Source of the DNA: Gemmatimonadota bacterium
GTDB lineage: Bacteria; Gemmatimonadota; Gemmatimonadetes; Gemmatimonadales; GWC2-71-9
NCBI GenBank assembly: GCA_016713785.1
Contig: JADJOM010000003.1
Location: forward strand, 1,755,501-1,819,500
Reading direction: 5' to 3'
Length of the DNA: 64,000 bases
In this document: positions 61,864 through 64,000 of the stretch, piece by piece
Numbering within the stretch: the stretch's first letter is position 1
Layout of the letters: every line of letters begins with the position of its first letter
Program-made: the position numbers and the translations under genes
Notes under the pieces: generated by a model
The model's database searches: none
What the model saw: the letters and a program-made list of their open reading frames with translations, nothing else
Told to the model about the DNA's origin: nothing

Positions 61864-61910
61864 GCCGGAATCTGGGGTGGCCCGGGGCGGCGGGCTAGGG
61901 CGCCTCCGGT

Positions 61911-63083
61911 TCAGGTGCCATCGCCCTCGAGGATCCGGCACCCCTCCTCCAATACCGCCAGCGCCTGCGCCACCTCGGCCGGCCCGTGGGCCAGGGACAC
62001 GAAGTTGTAGGCGTTCCGCTTGAACAGGAGCCCCTGCTCCGCCGCGAACCGCGCCAGCCGGATGCCCGCCTCCTCGCTGGGGTAGGTCAGGGCGCACATC
62101 TCGGGCACGCCGATCGGCGGGCCGAGCAGGCCGGGATACCGCGCGGCGAGCCGGGAGAGACCGTCGAGCAGCAGCGTGCCGACCCGTTCGAGGTGTGCGG
62201 GCACCTGCTCCCGGGCCGCGACCTCGAGGGTGGCGTCGGCGGCGGCAAGCGCCACCATCTCGGTGGCAAGGGTGGAGGAGATCCAGGTGCGGCGGGCATC
62301 CTCCATGACGGGCCGACGTCCGCCCACGGCGGCCAGCGGAAACCCGTTGGCAAGCGCCTTCCCGAAGACCAGCAGGTCCGGGGCACCGCCGTAGCGTGCG
62401 GCCGCGCCCCCGATGCCCACGCGGAACCCGGTCTTGATCTCGTCAAAGATGAGGAGCGCCCCGGCGCGGCGGGTCTCCTCGCGGAGCACCTCGAGCCACT
62501 CGGGATCGGGCGCGGCCTCGACCACCGGCTCGATCACCACCGCCGCCAGCCGCTCGCCGGCGCGGCGGACCAGGAAGCGGGCCCGCTCGCTGTCGTTGAA
62601 GGGCAGTTCACCGAGGAGGCCGGCCACGGCGCCCGGCACTCCGGGCGTGCCGGCGGGCTGGCACCAGTCGAGCCAGCCGTGGTAGCCGCAGCGCAGGATC
62701 GCCTCCCGCCCGGTGTGGGCCCGCGCCAGCCGCACGGCGGCCGCCACCGCCTCCGCGCCGGTCTTGAGGAACCGGGTTCGCTCCATGCCCGGCACCAGCG
62801 CCGCCAGCCGCTCGGCCACCCGTTCCTCGAGTTCCGGCGGCAGCGAACCGACCACCCCGGCATCGATGGCGGCATGCGCGGCGCGCGCCACCGCGGGGTG
62901 CCCATAGCCGAGCCCGACCGCCCCCAGCGCCATGACGAGGTCCAGGTACTCCCGGCCCTCGGCGTCCCACAGGCGGGCGCCCGCGCTGCGCGTGAACCTG
63001 ACGGGCAGCCCGCGCGGCGCGGCGGGGCCGAACAGCGCGTCCGGCCGCTTGCTGCCGGTCGAGGTGAATCCGGGGATCCTCAC
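61911..63083 (-). CDS. Class III aminotransferase, glutamate-1-semialdehyde aminomutase-like
   Basis: A 390-residue PLP enzyme. It has the class III pattern: LDLVMALGAVGLGYGHPAV near the N-terminus, FLKTGAEAVAAAVRLAR, LLIFDEIKTGFR (Asp binding the pyridine N) and LLVFGKALANGFPLAAV with the Schiff-base Lys. The FDEIKTGFR and GKALANG form is close to GSAM, but a heme-pathway role is unlikely in this operon context. It starts at GTG, overlapping the upstream stop (GTGA). Confidence 0.85.
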   Translation of the reverse strand: MRIPGFTSTGSKRPDALFGPAAPRGLPVRFTRSAGARLWDAEGREYLDLVMALGAVGLGYGHPAVARAAHAAIDAGVVGSLPPELEERVAERLAALVPGMERTRFLKTGAEAVAAAVRLARAHTGREAILRCGYHGWLDWCQPAGTPGVPGAVAGLLGELPFNDSERARFLVRRAGERLAAVVIEPVVEAAPDPEWLEVLREETRRAGALLIFDEIKTGFRVGIGGAAARYGGAPDLLVFGKALANGFPLAAVGGRRPVMEDARRTWISSTLATEMVALAAADATLEVAAREQVPAHLERVGTLLLDGLSRLAARYPGLLGPPIGVPEMCALTYPSEEAGIRLARFAAEQGLLFKRNAYNFVSLAHGPAEVAQALAVLEEGCRILEGDGT

Positions 63084-64000
63084 GCGAGGTCCACCGTGCC
63101 GAAGCGGGCGGGGTCCTGCCGGTCGCCCCGCAGGTAGGCCCAGCCGCCGCCACCCGACCAGACCAGCTGCCCCTGGCGCCGCTCCCGGCCCTCCGCCATT
63201 TCATTGACGATCAGGTCGAAGCGCGCGGGCCCGGCGTTGGCGCCGGGCGGCCAGCCGGCCGCCGCGAGGCCCAGTGTCAGGCAGTAGCCCGTCGCGGTGC
63301 GGCGCCAGGCGCCGCGCACCGCCGTGGCGTCCCCCGCGAGGCCCTGCACCACGCGGACGCCGAGCCCGGGGCCGCCTGGGTCGGGCGCCACCAGCCAGCC
63401 GTGCACCTCGCCCTGGGGCGGCTGCAGGTAGAGCTGCATCCCGTCGGCATGGATCAGGTCGGGCTCGTTGTCGAGGAGGAGCGGCGGCGCGGCGGCGGAG
63501 CGGAAGACCGGCCGGGGGTGATCGACCTCGACCGCCACGAACAGCTCCCGCTCGTCCCAGCCGAGCCAGGCGCGCGCCGCCAGCGCCTCCGGCCCCGGGT
63601 ACGGCTCCTCCGTCCGCCGGTACTGGTCATCATGGTCGAGGTGCAGCGGGGCCTCGGTCACGAAGCCGGCCAGGGTGCCGTCGAGCGCCGGTGGCTGCGC
63701 CAGGTGATAGGCCACGGCCGCGGCGGGCACATCCCGCGTGCTGTCGCGCACCGCGGCCGTGAGCTCGATCCGCGGCAGCGCGCGGCGCAGCCCGCGAAGC
63801 GGGTGGGCCACCGCGCCGTCGCGCACCTCCCACCCCTCGCTGGTCTGCTGGTGGGTGGTCTCGCCCGCCGCCGTCTCGACCACGATCTCCGAGGGCGCCA
63901 CGCGCAGGCCGGTGAGCGCCGGCCCCTCCCACGCGAGCACCGACACGAAGCGCACATAGCGCCCGGTGCGGCGCAGCAGGAGCATGGCGCGCCCGGCGGC
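63080..64000 (-). CDS. C-terminal part of a protein with a CBM9/DOMON-like sugar-binding domain (truncated by window)
   Basis: The frame stays open past base 64000, so the start is outside the window; about 306 residues are visible, 301 of them after an internal ATG at 63985. The first 80 visible residues look like the beta-sandwich tail of an extracellular enzyme. From about residue 130, LDGTLAGFVTEAPLHLDHDD, RAWLGWDERELFVAVEVDHP and MQLYLQPP follow the pattern of family 9 carbohydrate-binding modules. A role in polysaccharide processing is possible, with the enzyme domain lying upstream. First gene of the seven-gene minus-strand operon as seen here. Confidence 0.6.
   Translation of the reverse strand, partial: AAGRAMLLLRRTGRYVRFVSVLAWEGPALTGLRVAPSEIVVETAAGETTHQQTSEGWEVRDGAVAHPLRGLRRALPRIELTAAVRDSTRDVPAAAVAYHLAQPPALDGTLAGFVTEAPLHLDHDDQYRRTEEPYPGPEALAARAWLGWDERELFVAVEVDHPRPVFRSAAAPPLLLDNEPDLIHADGMQLYLQPPQGEVHGWLVAPDPGGPGLGVRVVQGLAGDATAVRGAWRRTATGYCLTLGLAAAGWPPGANAGPARFDLIVNEMAEGRERRQGQLVWSGGGGWAYLRGDRQDPARFGTVDLA

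Overview
This window looks like chromosomal DNA from a very GC-rich (clearly above 65 % by eye) diderm bacterium. The outer membrane is implied by an Mla (MCE) lipid-transport operon, a Tat-exported membrane-bound hydrogenase and many proteins with signal peptides. None of the seven tRNA genes encodes CCA. A red-type Rubisco operon beside caspase/CHAT proteins, corrinoid methyltransferases and GTG starts fits Gemmatimonadota or a similar GC-rich phylum, but this placement is an inference from gene content. I see no IS element, prophage, CRISPR array or rRNA.

Layout. 1-5.8 kb: end of a ClC channel gene, then on the minus strand a sigma-70 factor and mlaEFD-nudix-araC. 5.9-6.7 kb: tRNA Ala-Gly-fMet-Val-Arg-Pro, closed by a strong hairpin. 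6.7-9.5 kb: an exported copper-monooxygenase-like protein, an alkaline-phosphatase-superfamily enzyme and a tRNA-Arg. 9.6-19.2 kb: a nine-gene Calvin-cycle operon on the minus strand, cbbL-cbbS-cbbX-fbp-prk-tkt-pgp-cbbY-fba, with divergent cbbR and a perfect palindrome between them. 20.2-21.7 kb: a small basic protein and an exported beta-propeller. 21.8-27.2 kb: a corrinoid methyl-transfer module (homocysteine methyltransferase, cobalamin carrier, MttB-like methyltransferase, MetH-activation-like protein, RACE reductase). 27.5-37.4 kb: a ten-gene [NiFe]-hydrogenase operon (small subunit, large subunit, cytochrome b, protease, hypABFCDE). 37.4-40.6 kb: cysK, cysE and an acetate-kinase-like gene.

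40.6-49.9 kb: a divergent locus with two exported caspase-like proteins and a membrane protein on one side and a 1594-residue exported TPR-CHAT protein on the other. 50.0-55.5 kb: an olsB-olsA-like acyltransferase pair, a DinB-like protein, a TANGO2/NRDE protein and an 872-residue hydrolase-DedA-ATP-grasp fusion. 55.5-58.5 kb: a GNAT enzyme, a small DUF4031-like protein and an ABC exporter. 58.5-64 kb: a tightly coupled minus-strand operon with a partial CBM9-like protein, a GSAM-type aminotransferase, two amidohydrolases, two PilZ proteins and a sarcosine-oxidase-like flavoenzyme.

Together, the hydrogenase supplies electrons from H2 and the cbb operon fixes CO2, so the cell is probably a facultative hydrogen-oxidising autotroph. 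The methyl-transfer module suggests it can also feed methyl groups from methylated amines into methionine or one-carbon metabolism. The least explained loci are the split-MetH-like module, the HypA without its zinc loop, the exported caspase/CHAT locus and the three-domain fusion.
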